From Lactobacillus corticis (lineage in GTDB: Bacteria; Bacillota; Bacilli; Lactobacillales; Lactobacillaceae): a stretch of DNA of 64,000 nt. This document shows positions 34,752-44,007 of this stretch, in pieces. Positions within the stretch are counted from its first letter, which is position 1; the number at the start of each line of letters is the position of its first letter. Location of the stretch: positions 63,514-127,513 of the forward strand of contig NZ_BMAY01000003.1 in assembly GCF_018327645.1 (NCBI RefSeq), in the 5' to 3' direction. Under the pieces are notes generated by a model. That model saw only the letters and a list, made by a program, of their open reading frames with translations, made no database searches and was not told where the DNA came from. A program made the translations under genes and the position numbers.

Positions 34752-35108
34752 ATGCCAAGAGTTAAGGGTGGAACTGTAACACGCGCACGTCGTAAGAAGG
34801 TATTAAAACTTGCTAAGGGTTACCGCGGTGCTAAGCACTTGCAATTCAAAGCTGCAAGCACGCAATTATTTGTATCATACAAGTACGCATTCCGTGACCG
34901 GAAGAAGCGTAAGAGCGAATTTAGAAAGTTATGGATCGCTCGGATTAACGCAGCTGCTCGTCAAAACGGTTTGTCATACAGCAAGTTGATGCACGGTTTG
35001 AAGTTGGCTGGTGTTGACATGAACCGCAAGATGTTAGCTGACATTGCTTACAACGATGCAGAAACTTTTGCTAAGTTAGCAGAAACTGCTAAGAAGGCCT
35101 TAAACTAA
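34752..35108 (+). CDS. rplT: 50S ribosomal protein L20
   Basis: The 118-aa protein begins [20 protein letters not shown] and includes [14 protein letters not shown], diagnostic for L20. Besides its ribosomal role it probably represses this operon through the leader at 33.8-33.9 kb. AGGAGGAA precedes the ATG. Confidence 0.98.
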   Translation: MPRVKGGTVTRARRKKVLKLAKGYRGAKHLQFKAASTQLFVSYKYAFRDRKKRKSEFRKLWIARINAAARQNGLSYSKLMHGLKLAGVDMNRKMLADIAYNDAETFAKLAETAKKALN

Positions 35109-35150
35109 AATAGTTTAAAAGTGCAGATGCGGTCTATGTGATCGGGTCTG

Positions 35151-35198
35151 AATAACCCACAAAACGGACCAGGGTTCAGTTTTGTGGGTTATTATTTT
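35151..35198 (+). terminator. Terminator of the infC-rpmI-rplT operon
   Basis: AATAACCCACAAAAC (35151-35165) pairs with GTTTTGTGGGTTATT (35179-35193), a 15-bp stem with a 13-nt loop, followed by a T-rich stretch. Confidence 0.85.
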
Positions 35199-35258
35199 AC
35201 GCTCCTAGGCGTTTCTGCTATATTAATATTAAATAAAATGATTGAAGGGATTGGCTGC

Positions 35259-35783
35259 ATGCTTTTTAGACCTAAGTATACAATTGATACGATTTACCAT
35301 CTGGATGATCAATGGCTCCAGGATCACCGAATTCAAGCAGTATATACTGATTTAGATAATACTTTATTGGCATGGAATCAATTTGAAACTGCTAAACAAA
35401 TGGACCATTTGAATAAACGTTTGCAATCTCAGGGCATTAAGTTGGTGGTTATTTCTAATAATAATGCTGAACGCGTTGGCAAGGTCTTAGATCCATATGG
35501 TATTCCTTTTGTTGCCAAGGCTAAAAAGCCCCTGCCATTTGCGATTAAAAACGAAGCCTTGAAGAGCGGTTATGATTTAAACCGCGTCTTATACGTTGGT
35601 GACCAATTGATTACTGATATGGTAGCAGGGAATAAATCCGGCGTGAATACTGTCTTAGTTAAACCATTGGTGGCAACTGACAAGTGGAATACCCGGATTA
35701 ATCGTTTTTTTGAACGGATTATTTTCTTTTTCTTAAATATACGGAAACGGATAAGCTTTTCCAAGGAGATTAAGGCACAATAA
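35259..35783 (+). CDS. yqeG: YqeG family HAD IIIA-type phosphatase
   Basis: The 174-aa HAD-superfamily protein has the catalytic motif TDLDNTLLAW (about 29-38), SNNN (motif 2) and KPLPFAI, then VGDQLITDMVAGN (motif 4). It is a YqeG/phosphatidylglycerophosphatase-GEP4-like protein of uncertain substrate. The frame opens at 35184 inside the terminator of the preceding operon, so that start is not credible. The ATG at 35259 (MLFRPKYTID) has GAAGGGA ten bases upstream. It shares one base with yqeH. Confidence 0.9.
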   Translation: MLFRPKYTIDTIYHLDDQWLQDHRIQAVYTDLDNTLLAWNQFETAKQMDHLNKRLQSQGIKLVVISNNNAERVGKVLDPYGIPFVAKAKKPLPFAIKNEALKSGYDLNRVLYVGDQLITDMVAGNKSGVNTVLVKPLVATDKWNTRINRFFERIIFFFLNIRKRISFSKEIKAQ

Positions 35784-36892
35784 TGAATGATGAATTAATT
35801 TGTATCGGTTGCGGTGCCGTTTTACAGGATCAAGACCCTAAAAAATCCGGCTATTTGCCTAGCAGTGCTTTAACAAAAGCTAGGGAAAACGAAGCTAGCG
35901 ATGTCTACTGCCAACGCTGTTTTCGTTTGCGGCACTATAATGAGATTATGCCGGTTGAACAAAACAATGACGACTTCTTGGCTTTGCTAAATAGTTTGAG
36001 CCAACAAAAAGCCTTGGTAGTCAATGTAGTTGACTTGTTTGACTTTAGCAATTCGCTCTTGAGCTCATTAAAGCGCTTTGTGGGCGATAATGACTTTATT
36101 TTGGTGGGGAATAAATTCGACCTATTTCCCAAAAATACCAAACAAAGCAAAATCAAGGATTGGATGCGTCAAGAAGCTAATCGAGTAGGTTTGTATCCAA
36201 AGGATATTTTCCTAATTTCGGCAGCCAAAAAATTAAATCTGCCTGAACTAATTGACTATTTGAATCAAGCCAGCAAAGATCGTGACGTCTATTTTGTGGG
36301 CACAACTAATGTAGGCAAATCAACTTTGATTAATGCGATCATCGATCAAATGGGTGATATTCAGGACTTAATTACCACTAGTCGTTTTCCGGGGACAACT
36401 CTTGATAAAATAGAGATACCCCTAGATAATGGTCACTATTTAGTGGATACCCCGGGGATTTTGAGTGCAAACCAATTGGCTTCTCATTTAAACGTTAAAG
36501 ATCTCGACTTGATCTCGCCTAAAAAGCCTTTGAAGCCGGCAACTTACCAATTGCTTCCAGGCAACACCCTATTTTTAGGGGGCCTAGGGAGAATCGATTA
36601 CTTGGCTGGGCCTTCAACCAGCTTTACGGTTTACGCTGCTCGGGGCTTGTACCTTCACCGTACCAAGACAGCTAATGCGGATGCGTTTTATGAAAAGCAT
36701 GTGGGTGAATTGCTGGTTCCGCCAAGAGGCGATGAAAATTTACCAGCTCTGAGCGGACAGGAATTTTCACCTGATACTAAGAGCGACTTGCTATTTGGCG
36801 GGATCGGTTTTGTGACGGTGCCAGCAGGGTGCGTGGTGAAAGCTTATACTCCTGATCAAATTGGTCTAGGGATCAGACGAGCATTAATTTAG
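35783..36892 (+). CDS. yqeH: Ribosome biogenesis GTPase YqeH (circularly permuted)
   Basis: The 369-aa protein has an N-terminal treble-clef zinc finger (CIGCGAVLQ, then CQRCFRL; about residues 6-50), then G motifs in permuted order: GNKFDL (G4, about 112), SAAKKLN (G5), TTNVGKSTL (G1, about 174), DTPGIL (G3, about 219). It is needed for assembly of the 30S subunit in Bacillus. It starts inside the yqeG stop codon. Confidence 0.95.
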   Translation: MNDELICIGCGAVLQDQDPKKSGYLPSSALTKARENEASDVYCQRCFRLRHYNEIMPVEQNNDDFLALLNSLSQQKALVVNVVDLFDFSNSLLSSLKRFVGDNDFILVGNKFDLFPKNTKQSKIKDWMRQEANRVGLYPKDIFLISAAKKLNLPELIDYLNQASKDRDVYFVGTTNVGKSTLINAIIDQMGDIQDLITTSRFPGTTLDKIEIPLDNGHYLVDTPGILSANQLASHLNVKDLDLISPKKPLKPATYQLLPGNTLFLGGLGRIDYLAGPSTSFTVYAARGLYLHRTKTANADAFYEKHVGELLVPPRGDENLPALSGQEFSPDTKSDLLFGGIGFVTVPAGCVVKAYTPDQIGLGIRRALI

Positions 36893-36902
36893 AGGTAAGA
36901 TT

Positions 36903-37535
36903 ATGGCTAAAGTATCTGCACAAGAACCAAAAGTAGAGTTTGAACCAGAAATTGAAAGCAAACGGGCAGGTCGCCAAATTGGTATTATGGGTGGGACTTT
37001 TAATCCTGTTCATATTGCCCACTTAGTGGCTGCAGAACAAGCATTAACAAAGCTGCGTCTTGATGAAGTATGGTTTATTCCGGATAATATTCCTCCTCAT
37101 AAAGATGCACCTTTAACATCGGCTAAGGATCGGGCAACCATGCTGGATTTGGCAACTCGTGATAATCCGCGCTTGCGCGTAAAATTAATTGAGATTTTCC
37201 GTGGCGGAGTGTCTTATACGGTTGACACCCTTCGGTATTTACACGAAAAAGCGCCACAAAACACCTACTATCTAATTATGGGCAGCGATCAGGTAAATAG
37301 TTTTCACAAGTGGAAGGAACCAAAAGAGATTGCAAAATTGGCGACCTTGGTGGGAATTAGAAGACCGGGATATCCTCAAAGTCCAATGTTTCCGATGATT
37401 TGGGTTGATGCTCCCGATATTCGTTTATCATCAACGGAAATTCGCCAATCAGTAGCCATGGGAACTTCCATCAGGTATTTAGTACCTGAACCAGTGCGCC
37501 AATATATCAAGGAAAAGGGGCTTTATCTTGACTGA
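36903..37535 (+). CDS. nadD: Nicotinate-nucleotide adenylyltransferase NadD
   Basis: The 210-aa enzyme makes deamido-NAD. The nucleotidyltransferase motif GIMGGTFNPVHIAHL (about 28-42) and the C-terminal LSSTEIRQS block are present. About 25 extra residues precede the first motif, as in other lactobacilli. The usual yhbY/yqeI gene between yqeH and nadD is missing: only 10 bp separate them. It overlaps yqeK by 8 bp. Confidence 0.95.
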   Translation: MAKVSAQEPKVEFEPEIESKRAGRQIGIMGGTFNPVHIAHLVAAEQALTKLRLDEVWFIPDNIPPHKDAPLTSAKDRATMLDLATRDNPRLRVKLIEIFRGGVSYTVDTLRYLHEKAPQNTYYLIMGSDQVNSFHKWKEPKEIAKLATLVGIRRPGYPQSPMFPMIWVDAPDIRLSSTEIRQSVAMGTSIRYLVPEPVRQYIKEKGLYLD

Positions 37536-38121
37536 TTTTAGCTTGTCAAAAACGTACTCGCCATTGTCTAGTGCTGAATTGATTGCCAAAGAAAAAAGCA
37601 TGATGGATGCTGCAAGGTTCGAGCACTGCATTGGGGTTAGTCAGACTGCTAGAAAATTAGCACAGCTGAATGGTTATGATGAAGATAAGGCGGCCTTGGC
37701 TGGTTTTATTCACGATTATGCTAAACAGGTTGATAACAGTGAATTTGAAGCGGTAATTAAAAGCGAAAATTTTGATCCAGATTTATTAAACTGGAATCGG
37801 GCAATTTGGCATGGCATCGTTGGCGTTTACTTCATTGAACGTGATTTAAAGATTACGGATCCCGAAATTTTGCAAGCAATTCGCCGGCATACTACGGCCG
37901 ATACGGAAATGACGACCTTGGATAAAATAGTCTTTGTGGCTGATTTCATTGAACCTGGTCGGAGTTTTCCCGGCGTTGAAGAAGCCCGCAAAGTGAGCTT
38001 TGCTAACTTAGATCAGGGCGTAGCTTATGAGTTAAGTCATACATTAGAGTTTTTAATTGCCAAACGTGCCCGGATTTATCCCAAAACAATTGCAGCCTAC
38101 AATGTTTGGGCTGCCGAATAA
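37528..38121 (+). CDS. yqeK: YqeK, HD-domain bis(5'-nucleosyl)-tetraphosphatase
   Basis: The 197-aa HD-domain protein has HCIGVSQTARKLA (about 36-48), GFIHDYAKQ (about 63-71), WHGIVGVYF and RRHTTADTEM. YqeK proteins cleave Ap4A symmetrically. The best start is the TTG at 37528, with GGGG eight bases before it and overlap with nadD; the first ATG is 25 codons further in and lacks a ribosome binding site. Confidence 0.9.
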   Translation: MTDFSLSKTYSPLSSAELIAKEKSMMDAARFEHCIGVSQTARKLAQLNGYDEDKAALAGFIHDYAKQVDNSEFEAVIKSENFDPDLLNWNRAIWHGIVGVYFIERDLKITDPEILQAIRRHTTADTEMTTLDKIVFVADFIEPGRSFPGVEEARKVSFANLDQGVAYELSHTLEFLIAKRARIYPKTIAAYNVWAAE

Positions 38122-38141
38122 AAAATAGAAATAGGAGCAAT

Positions 38142-38489
38142 ATGAAGAGTAACGAAGTTTTAGAGATGGCCCTTAAGGCGATTTCAGATCGCCATGGCGA
38201 AGACACAGAAGCATATGATATGCGCGGCATTAGTATTTTAGCCGATTACTATGTCATTACAACGGCAGGCTCAAACCGGCAATTGCATGCGATCGCTAAT
38301 TCAATTGTTGAAGCATGCCATGAACATGAATACACTGACTATCGCATTGAAGGAACCCGTGATTCAAATTGGCTTTTGATCGACATGGGCGATGTGGTTA
38401 TCAATATCTTTACTGAAGAAGCCCGTCAGTTCTATAATCTTGAGAAACTTTGGGCAGATGGAAAACAGCTGGAAGTAAAGGAAGATTAA
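38142..38489 (+). CDS. rsfS: Ribosome silencing factor RsfS
   Basis: The 115-aa protein belongs to the RsfS/Iojap family, with [18 protein letters not shown] (about 29-46) and [17 protein letters not shown]. It binds L14 and keeps the subunits apart under starvation. The frame opens at 38106, but ATAGGAGC selects the ATG at 38142. It ends 2 bp before tmcAL. Confidence 0.95.
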   Translation: MKSNEVLEMALKAISDRHGEDTEAYDMRGISILADYYVITTAGSNRQLHAIANSIVEACHEHEYTDYRIEGTRDSNWLLIDMGDVVINIFTEEARQFYNLEKLWADGKQLEVKED

Positions 38490-38491
38490 CA

Positions 38492-39643
38492 ATGGCAGTT
38501 GTTGGCATAATTGCTGAATATAATCCATTTCATAGCGGACACGAATTTTTGCTAAATCAAGCCCGCTTAATTGCTAAAGACGATCCCATAATTGTCTTAA
38601 TGTCAGGCAATTATGTCCAACGCGGAGAAATGGCTATTACTGACAAATGGCTACGAGCCAAGGCTGCTTTGAGTTCGGGCGCCGATTTGGTTTTGCAGCT
38701 GCCTTTTTCTACGGCAGTCCAGGCAGCCGATATGTTTGCCTTGGGAGCGGTGGATAAATTGGATCGCTTAGGGGCCAAGGAACTGGTTTTTGGCGTTGAG
38801 GACGCTAATCTAGACTTTGATTATATTGGGCAAAAGATTGCAGAAATTCCGCAAAATCACCTTGATTTCAAGGATTATTCCCAAACCTATTCGACCCAGT
38901 ATAACCAAATGGTAGCGCGGGAGGTCGGCTACGAAGTTAGTCAGCCTAACGCTATTTTAGGTTTAGCGTATGCAGTTGCGAATTATTACCTGGGTTCTCC
39001 TCTCGATTTGAAACCGGTAAATCGGGTGGGGGCAGGTCATGATAGTATTTTGGACCGAAACGATGCTGTTCAAAGTGCCAGTGCAATTCGAAATTTATTG
39101 CTGCATGGTGAAGATACCAGCGAATTAGATTTATTTATGCCAAAAGCTGAAGCGGAAGCCTTGATCAAGCAGGACCGCTATCCAAATTGGAATTTGTTAT
39201 TTCCTTTGTTGAAGTATCGGTTAGAATCGGCTGACATTGCGGATTTACAAAGAATTTATCAAATGAGCGAAGGCCTTGAATATAAGATGAAGGCCGAAAT
39301 TCATCAAGCAGAAGATTTTACTGAATTTTTGCGGCATATTAAGTCCAAGCGCTATACATACGCTCGTTTGCGCCGCTTATGTTTATTTACCCTTTTGAAT
39401 GTTACGGATGAGGCAATTAGGGCGAGCTTTGATGATGAGTCCTTGCTGCTTTTAGGCTATAGCAAAATCGGACGCAAGTATTTAAAAAAGCTGCGTAAAC
39501 AGAGCCAAATTCCAATTATCAGTAAAGTTGATCGGAAGAACGCGTCAACCGGCTCTTTGGCTTTAGACGTAAAGACAGACCGGTTATTCGAACAATTTAT
39601 GAAACATGATCAAAACTTTGGTCATCGTCCAATTGAGGTATAA
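38492..39643 (+). CDS. tmcAL: tRNA(Met) cytidine acetate ligase TmcAL (YlbM)
   Basis: The 383-aa enzyme has the nucleotidyltransferase-like start [19 protein letters not shown], with the HxGH site, and [11 protein letters not shown] in the middle. TmcAL uses ATP and acetate to form N4-acetylcytidine at C34 of elongator tRNA-Met in Firmicutes. AAAGGAAG lies before the ATG at 38492; the frame upstream overlaps rsfS and lacks a site. The methyltransferase yqeM, common between rsfS and this gene, is absent. Confidence 0.93.
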   Translation: MAVVGIIAEYNPFHSGHEFLLNQARLIAKDDPIIVLMSGNYVQRGEMAITDKWLRAKAALSSGADLVLQLPFSTAVQAADMFALGAVDKLDRLGAKELVFGVEDANLDFDYIGQKIAEIPQNHLDFKDYSQTYSTQYNQMVAREVGYEVSQPNAILGLAYAVANYYLGSPLDLKPVNRVGAGHDSILDRNDAVQSASAIRNLLLHGEDTSELDLFMPKAEAEALIKQDRYPNWNLLFPLLKYRLESADIADLQRIYQMSEGLEYKMKAEIHQAEDFTEFLRHIKSKRYTYARLRRLCLFTLLNVTDEAIRASFDDESLLLLGYSKIGRKYLKKLRKQSQIPIISKVDRKNASTGSLALDVKTDRLFEQFMKHDQNFGHRPIEV

Positions 39644-39644
39644 A

Positions 39645-40196
39645 ATGTTTACAATTAGTTTTGATAGCATCAAAAACAGCAAACAGCCATTAGTTCATCT
39701 AGACCATGACTTGGCCGTACGGCCGGAATTTTTGGAGCGGGGACATGAGCTCTTATTGGACTTAAAATCGGCTCAGGTAGAGGTTGATGCCTTTTACCAA
39801 GAACCATTTGTAGTTGCAAACTATCATGTATCAGCCGATTTGGTTGTTCCATCAAGTCGAAGCTTGGCTCCCGTGGCAATTCACGAAGATTTTACATTTA
39901 CTGAAAATTATCTTGATCGCAAGGCGAGTGCGGAGGAAGCAGAAGAAGTCGACTTTATTGTGCAAATCCCCGATGGTCAGATTGATCTGCAAGAAGCAGT
40001 AGAAGATAACATTCTCTTGCACATTCCAACCACGGGTTTGACCCCAGAAGAAAAAAGCAAAAATATCTTCCCAGCTGGTCAAGGCTGGGAGGTTATCTCG
40101 GAAGCTGAATTTGAGTCCGAACAAGAACATAAGCCAAATCCAGCTTTTGCTAAGCTAAAGGACCTCCTAAAAAATGAGGACCAGGGCGATGATTAA
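39645..40196 (+). CDS. yceD: DUF177 (YceD/YlbN) family protein
   Basis: The 183-aa acidic protein matches the DUF177 family of large-subunit rRNA accumulation proteins, with a central DFTFTENYLDRKASAEEAEE-type region and NILLHIPTTGLTPEE. GAGGT precedes the ATG at 39645 by 6 nt; the frame is open further upstream only by overlap with tmcAL. In most Firmicutes rpmF (L32) follows. Here none is found before the response regulator. Confidence 0.88.
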   Translation: MFTISFDSIKNSKQPLVHLDHDLAVRPEFLERGHELLLDLKSAQVEVDAFYQEPFVVANYHVSADLVVPSSRSLAPVAIHEDFTFTENYLDRKASAEEAEEVDFIVQIPDGQIDLQEAVEDNILLHIPTTGLTPEEKSKNIFPAGQGWEVISEAEFESEQEHKPNPAFAKLKDLLKNEDQGDD

Positions 40197-40215
40197 GTTA
40201 ATTGCTTTTTAATCC

Positions 40216-40244
40216 TTGTAAAACCAGCTTTTTTCAAGTAGAAT
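40216..40244 (+). promoter_or_regulatory. Promoter of the two-component system operon
   Basis: TTGTAA (40216-40221) and TAGAAT (40239-40244) are spaced by 17 bp. A leader of about 65 nt follows before the response regulator start. Confidence 0.65.
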
Positions 40245-40313
40245 AAAATTAAAAAACAAATTCATTCCTAATAAGGAATATTGATAACGTTAATATTGAT
40301 GAGGATGTAACTA

Positions 40314-41018
40314 ATGGCAAAGATTTTGATTATTGAAGACGAAAAGAATTTAGCGCGCTTCGTAGAACTTGAGTTAAAGCACGAAAATTATCAAGTAGTG
40401 GTAGAAAACAATGGGCGCAAGGGGCTCGAAGATGCGTTAAATGAAAACTTCGATGCAATCTTGCTTGATTTAATGTTACCGGATTTAAACGGACTAGAAA
40501 TTGCTCGTCGGGTTCGTCAAGCTAAGACTACGCCAATTATTATGATGACGGCCCGTGATTCAGTGATTGACCGAGTTTCAGGTTTGGACCACGGAGCAGA
40601 CGATTATATTGTTAAACCGTTCGCCATTGAAGAGTTGTTGGCTAGACTTCGGGCAGTCTTGCGTCGGGTTGATATTGAAAAGAAGGCTCAACAAGGTCCT
40701 TCCGGCCAACAAAAAGTTGTACGGTTTAAGGATTTGACGATTGAAACTGCTAACCGGATCGTTCACCGCGGTGATGGTAAGACCGTTGATTTAACCAAGC
40801 GGGAATATAACTTGTTGATGACCTTGATTGAAAACAAGAATAATGTAGTTAGCCGCGATCAATTGTTAAACAAGATCTGGGGTCCAGAATCAAACATTGA
40901 AACCAACGTTGTTGAAGTTTATGTTCGTTACCTGCGCAATAAGATTGATATTCCAGGTAGACCTTCTTATATTAAGACAGTTCGGGGCACTGGCTACATG
41001 GTCAGAGATGAAGACTAA
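40314..41018 (+). CDS. OmpR/PhoB-type response regulator
   Basis: The 234-aa protein has a receiver domain (about 1-120; phospho-acceptor Asp52 in LLDLMLPD, Lys in IVKPF) and a winged-helix DNA-binding domain (about 135-232, KREYNLLMTLIENKN and VRYLRNKI). It resembles LisR/ArlR/CsrR regulators. GAGGATG precedes the ATG. It shares a base with the kinase gene and is probably its cognate partner. Confidence 0.95.
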   Translation: MAKILIIEDEKNLARFVELELKHENYQVVVENNGRKGLEDALNENFDAILLDLMLPDLNGLEIARRVRQAKTTPIIMMTARDSVIDRVSGLDHGADDYIVKPFAIEELLARLRAVLRRVDIEKKAQQGPSGQQKVVRFKDLTIETANRIVHRGDGKTVDLTKREYNLLMTLIENKNNVVSRDQLLNKIWGPESNIETNVVEVYVRYLRNKIDIPGRPSYIKTVRGTGYMVRDED

Positions 41019-42601
41019 TGAAAGATAAGCAAAAAACGGCTGCCAAGGCTGAGACTAAAGAGACCAAAAAATCATCATTAATTGCCAAGTGGATGTTGGT
41101 TGTGACAATGACGATTGTGGTCTCTTTTGTCATTTTCTCAATTGTAATTTATACTACTGTTTCCAAACAGAGCATTACTGAACAGCATGATATCAATGAT
41201 AATGCCGTCACGATCTTGAACGGCAACTTGGAAGGCATCAATCAAGAACTTACGGTTTCAAATGTTGTTACTTCCTTATCGCCAAGTACTAAAAGATTGT
41301 TAAATGGCGGTCCGACAATCTACAGCAATGGTAAATCAAGCAATTCAGTTTTTTCAGATGATTTGGTATCATCTTTTTCCAACCCTGATTTAAGCATCGT
41401 GGTTTATAACCGTCATAATGAAGTGGTTTTTGCCAACGGCTCCGCGACACCTAAGTTAAGTCAGCCAAAAGGTGAGAGCAAATCTGTTGAGGTGCGACGA
41501 AAAAATAAGGTTTATCTGATGACTTATTCACGCGTTCGTTCCACCAGGACTGGAAAAACAACTGGTTATATTGTTGTTCAAAATACCATGTCTGAATACA
41601 ATAAGCTCATGAGTCAAGTTTTGCGGTGGATGATTATCATTTCGATTATTGCGATTATATCCTTCACTGCCATTTCATACCTATTAGTCAGTGGCGTGGT
41701 CAAGCCAATTAAAGAGATTTCTCGGGTTGCTCGGAAGGTTAATAAGGATCCTGATAGTGATGTCAGAATTAGGGAACTTCATCGTAATGACGAACTAGAG
41801 GATCTTGCCCTTAGCTTTAATCAGATGTTGGATCGAATGCAGCGATATATTGATCAACAAAAAGAATTTGTCTCTGATGTGTCTCATGAGCTGAGGACGC
41901 CTGTTGCCGTTATTGAGGGCCATTTAAACATGCTTGAGCGTTGGGGCAAGGATGATCCCGAGATTTTAGCAGAATCGATCTCAGCCTCCCTGCAAGAAGC
42001 AGATCGGATGAAACACTTGATTCAAGAAATGCTTGATTTGACCCGAGCCGAACAAATCAATGTTAACTATCCATACGAAGTGACCAATGTGACGGAGGTT
42101 TTACGTCGCGAGGTCAGTGATATGCAGCTGGTTCATCAAGATTTCAAACTGCAGCTTGATATGGAAGATTTGCCAGAAGACGCCCAGATTCAGATTAATC
42201 ACGGCCACTTAGAACAATTGCTGGTTATCTTGATTGATAACGGCATCAAGTATTCTACGAATCGTAAGCAAATCAATATTTCTGCTGGCGTTTCTGGTAA
42301 AATGGTCATGATCATGGTGCAAGACTTTGGTGAGGGGATTTCTGAAGAAGATCAAAAGAAGATCTTTAACCGCTTTTACCGAGTTGATAAAGCGCGTACC
42401 CGCGAAAAGGGCGGTAATGGCCTTGGCCTGTCGATTGCGCAAAAATTGGTCAAATCGTATAACGGTAAAATTAGCGTAGAGTCGGCTGAAGGTCAGGGAA
42501 GCCAGTTTAAACTCGAATTTCCGCTATTAAGTACCAAGGAAATTGCGGAATTAGCCGAGTTAAAGGCCCAAAAGGCAGAAAAACTCCAGTCAAATAAGTA
42601 A
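41018..42601 (+). CDS. Sensor histidine kinase, LisK/ArlS type
   Basis: The 527-aa membrane kinase has a Lys-rich cytoplasmic start, TM1 (about 24-48), an extracellular sensor region (about 49-200), TM2 (about 203-226), HAMP (about 227-285), the H-box VSHELRTPVAVIEGH (His about 290) and the ATPase domain with N-box IDNGIKYS, DFGEGI and GGNGLGLSI. It likely senses envelope or stress signals and phosphorylates the response regulator encoded just upstream. The stimulus is unknown. Confidence 0.95.
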   Translation: MKDKQKTAAKAETKETKKSSLIAKWMLVVTMTIVVSFVIFSIVIYTTVSKQSITEQHDINDNAVTILNGNLEGINQELTVSNVVTSLSPSTKRLLNGGPTIYSNGKSSNSVFSDDLVSSFSNPDLSIVVYNRHNEVVFANGSATPKLSQPKGESKSVEVRRKNKVYLMTYSRVRSTRTGKTTGYIVVQNTMSEYNKLMSQVLRWMIIISIIAIISFTAISYLLVSGVVKPIKEISRVARKVNKDPDSDVRIRELHRNDELEDLALSFNQMLDRMQRYIDQQKEFVSDVSHELRTPVAVIEGHLNMLERWGKDDPEILAESISASLQEADRMKHLIQEMLDLTRAEQINVNYPYEVTNVTEVLRREVSDMQLVHQDFKLQLDMEDLPEDAQIQINHGHLEQLLVILIDNGIKYSTNRKQINISAGVSGKMVMIMVQDFGEGISEEDQKKIFNRFYRVDKARTREKGGNGLGLSIAQKLVKSYNGKISVESAEGQGSQFKLEFPLLSTKEIAELAELKAQKAEKLQSNK

Positions 42602-42603
42602 AC

Positions 42604-42632
42604 AAAAAAAGGACCTTTGAGGTCCTTTTTAT
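42604..42632. terminator. Bidirectional terminator between the histidine kinase and yidC genes
   Basis: AAAAAAAGGACC-TTTGA-GGTCCTTTTT: a stem flanked by A and T runs, usable by both convergent genes. Confidence 0.9.
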
Positions 42633-42633
42633 T

Positions 42634-43590
42634 TTACTTTCGATGTTGTTTTCCTTTATTGCGGTTGCGCAAGTCATTGTGCAATTGCGTATTTTTAGTA
42701 TTCTTAGCGCTCTTAGCAGCTTGGTTAAACAATTGATCGATCTTTTCTTGGGTTACCACTTCCACAATTGGCGTGTCTTGTAACTCTTGTTCTACGTTAG
42801 CCTTTACCTTTGGTTGAAGCATAAAGGTGATCACTAATTGTTGTACTAACAGAACTAAATTACCCGCAGCCCAGTAGAGGGCAATTGAACTTGGAAATGA
42901 AATACTGAAGAACAAAGTCATTAACGGGTTCATCCATAACATCGTCTGCATCGTCTTTTTCTGTTGTTCAGGAATCCCGATGGTTGAAATCCAGGTTTGA
43001 ACTACCGTCAACAAGGTAGCAACAATCGCTAAGACAATGGAACGCTTGCTAAGCGGGATGCCATAAAATGTTGCAGCCGATAAGGCCTTTGAGTAGTAAA
43101 CCGCATCGTAAATTCCAATTAGGATTGGGAATTGGATTAACAAAGGCAAACAGCCTATTCCGCCAGTCATTGACAGGTTGTTTTTCTTGTAAATATCTCT
43201 CTGCCACCCAGTTAGAGTAAATTGCTGCTCTTGGGTAATATTCTCGTGCTTCATGGCTTTTTGCAACAGGGTCATCTGTGGCTGCAAGCGAGCAGTTTTT
43301 TCTTGTTGTTCAATACTCTTCTTTTGTTGGTAAAGCATTAACGGCATTAAGACCAGTCGCACCACAAAAGTCATAATAATAATTGCCCAACCAGCACCAT
43401 TGCTGCCCAAGGCATGGGCCATCTGCAGCATTATGTGCTGCAAAGGCAAACCAATGTATTGGTAGAAAAAGCCGTAGATACCACCTGGCTTGGTCGCTTG
43501 TCCGCTCTTGGAGCTAGAACAAGCAGAAAGCACCAAGGCTAAAATGCCTAAAGTAGAGCCGGCTAACAAATATTTGCGAATTTTCTTCAT
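42634..43590 (-). CDS. yidC: Membrane protein insertase YidC (OxaA/SpoIIIJ type)
   Basis: The 318-aa precursor has a lipoprotein signal with lipobox LSAC (Cys24) and five further hydrophobic segments, with the YidC motif QFPILIGIYDAVY and a basic C-terminal tail. It inserts membrane proteins with or without SecYEG. It lacks the large periplasmic domain of Gram-negative YidC, as usual in Gram-positives. It is 46 bp downstream of the acylphosphatase gene on the same strand. Lactobacilli often have a second yidC near rnpA, so this may be the paralogue. Confidence 0.93.
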   Translation of the reverse strand: MKKIRKYLLAGSTLGILALVLSACSSSKSGQATKPGGIYGFFYQYIGLPLQHIMLQMAHALGSNGAGWAIIIMTFVVRLVLMPLMLYQQKKSIEQQEKTARLQPQMTLLQKAMKHENITQEQQFTLTGWQRDIYKKNNLSMTGGIGCLPLLIQFPILIGIYDAVYYSKALSAATFYGIPLSKRSIVLAIVATLLTVVQTWISTIGIPEQQKKTMQTMLWMNPLMTLFFSISFPSSIALYWAAGNLVLLVQQLVITFMLQPKVKANVEQELQDTPIVEVVTQEKIDQLFNQAAKSAKNTKNTQLHNDLRNRNKGKQHRK

Positions 43591-43636
43591 TAAACCTATT
43601 TCTCTTTTCTCCTAAAGTCTATATTTAAGTATATGG

Positions 43637-43912
43637 TTAATATAATACATGAAAACCATGCATCTTTTCCACTTTTGGCAGAACTTCTTTTTCAATCTTG
43701 TCAATTTTGGCAAAAGGGGAAATTTTATGAGGCAATTCCATGATAAAACGAGCAATATCGCTGTCGCTGCCTTGAAGGCAAACTGTTACCGTAGAATCTG
43801 GATTATTCTGGGCTGTTCCATTTAAACCAATTTGCTGGGCTAGGTTCATTGCACTCCAGCGAAAACCTACGCCTTGCACAATCCCATAAATCGTCAACTT
43901 AACCGTTGTCAT
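43637..43912 (-). CDS. acyP: Acylphosphatase
   Basis: The 91-aa protein has the acylphosphatase signature GIVQGVGFRW (catalytic Arg about 18) and GTAQNNPDSTV (catalytic Asn about 36). It hydrolyses acyl phosphates such as acetyl phosphate. The frame opens at 43957, but AGGAGGGA just before the ATG at 43912 (MTTVKLTIYG) marks the start. Confidence 0.95.
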   Translation of the reverse strand: MTTVKLTIYGIVQGVGFRWSAMNLAQQIGLNGTAQNNPDSTVTVCLQGSDSDIARFIMELPHKISPFAKIDKIEKEVLPKVEKMHGFHVLY

Positions 43913-44007
43913 TAAAATCCCTCCTTGAAAAAAGTCCATTACTCTTAATTTTAGCATGAAAAATCTGCTAAACTAAATTAGCAGAGAATTTACGAGGATT
44001 TTAAAAA

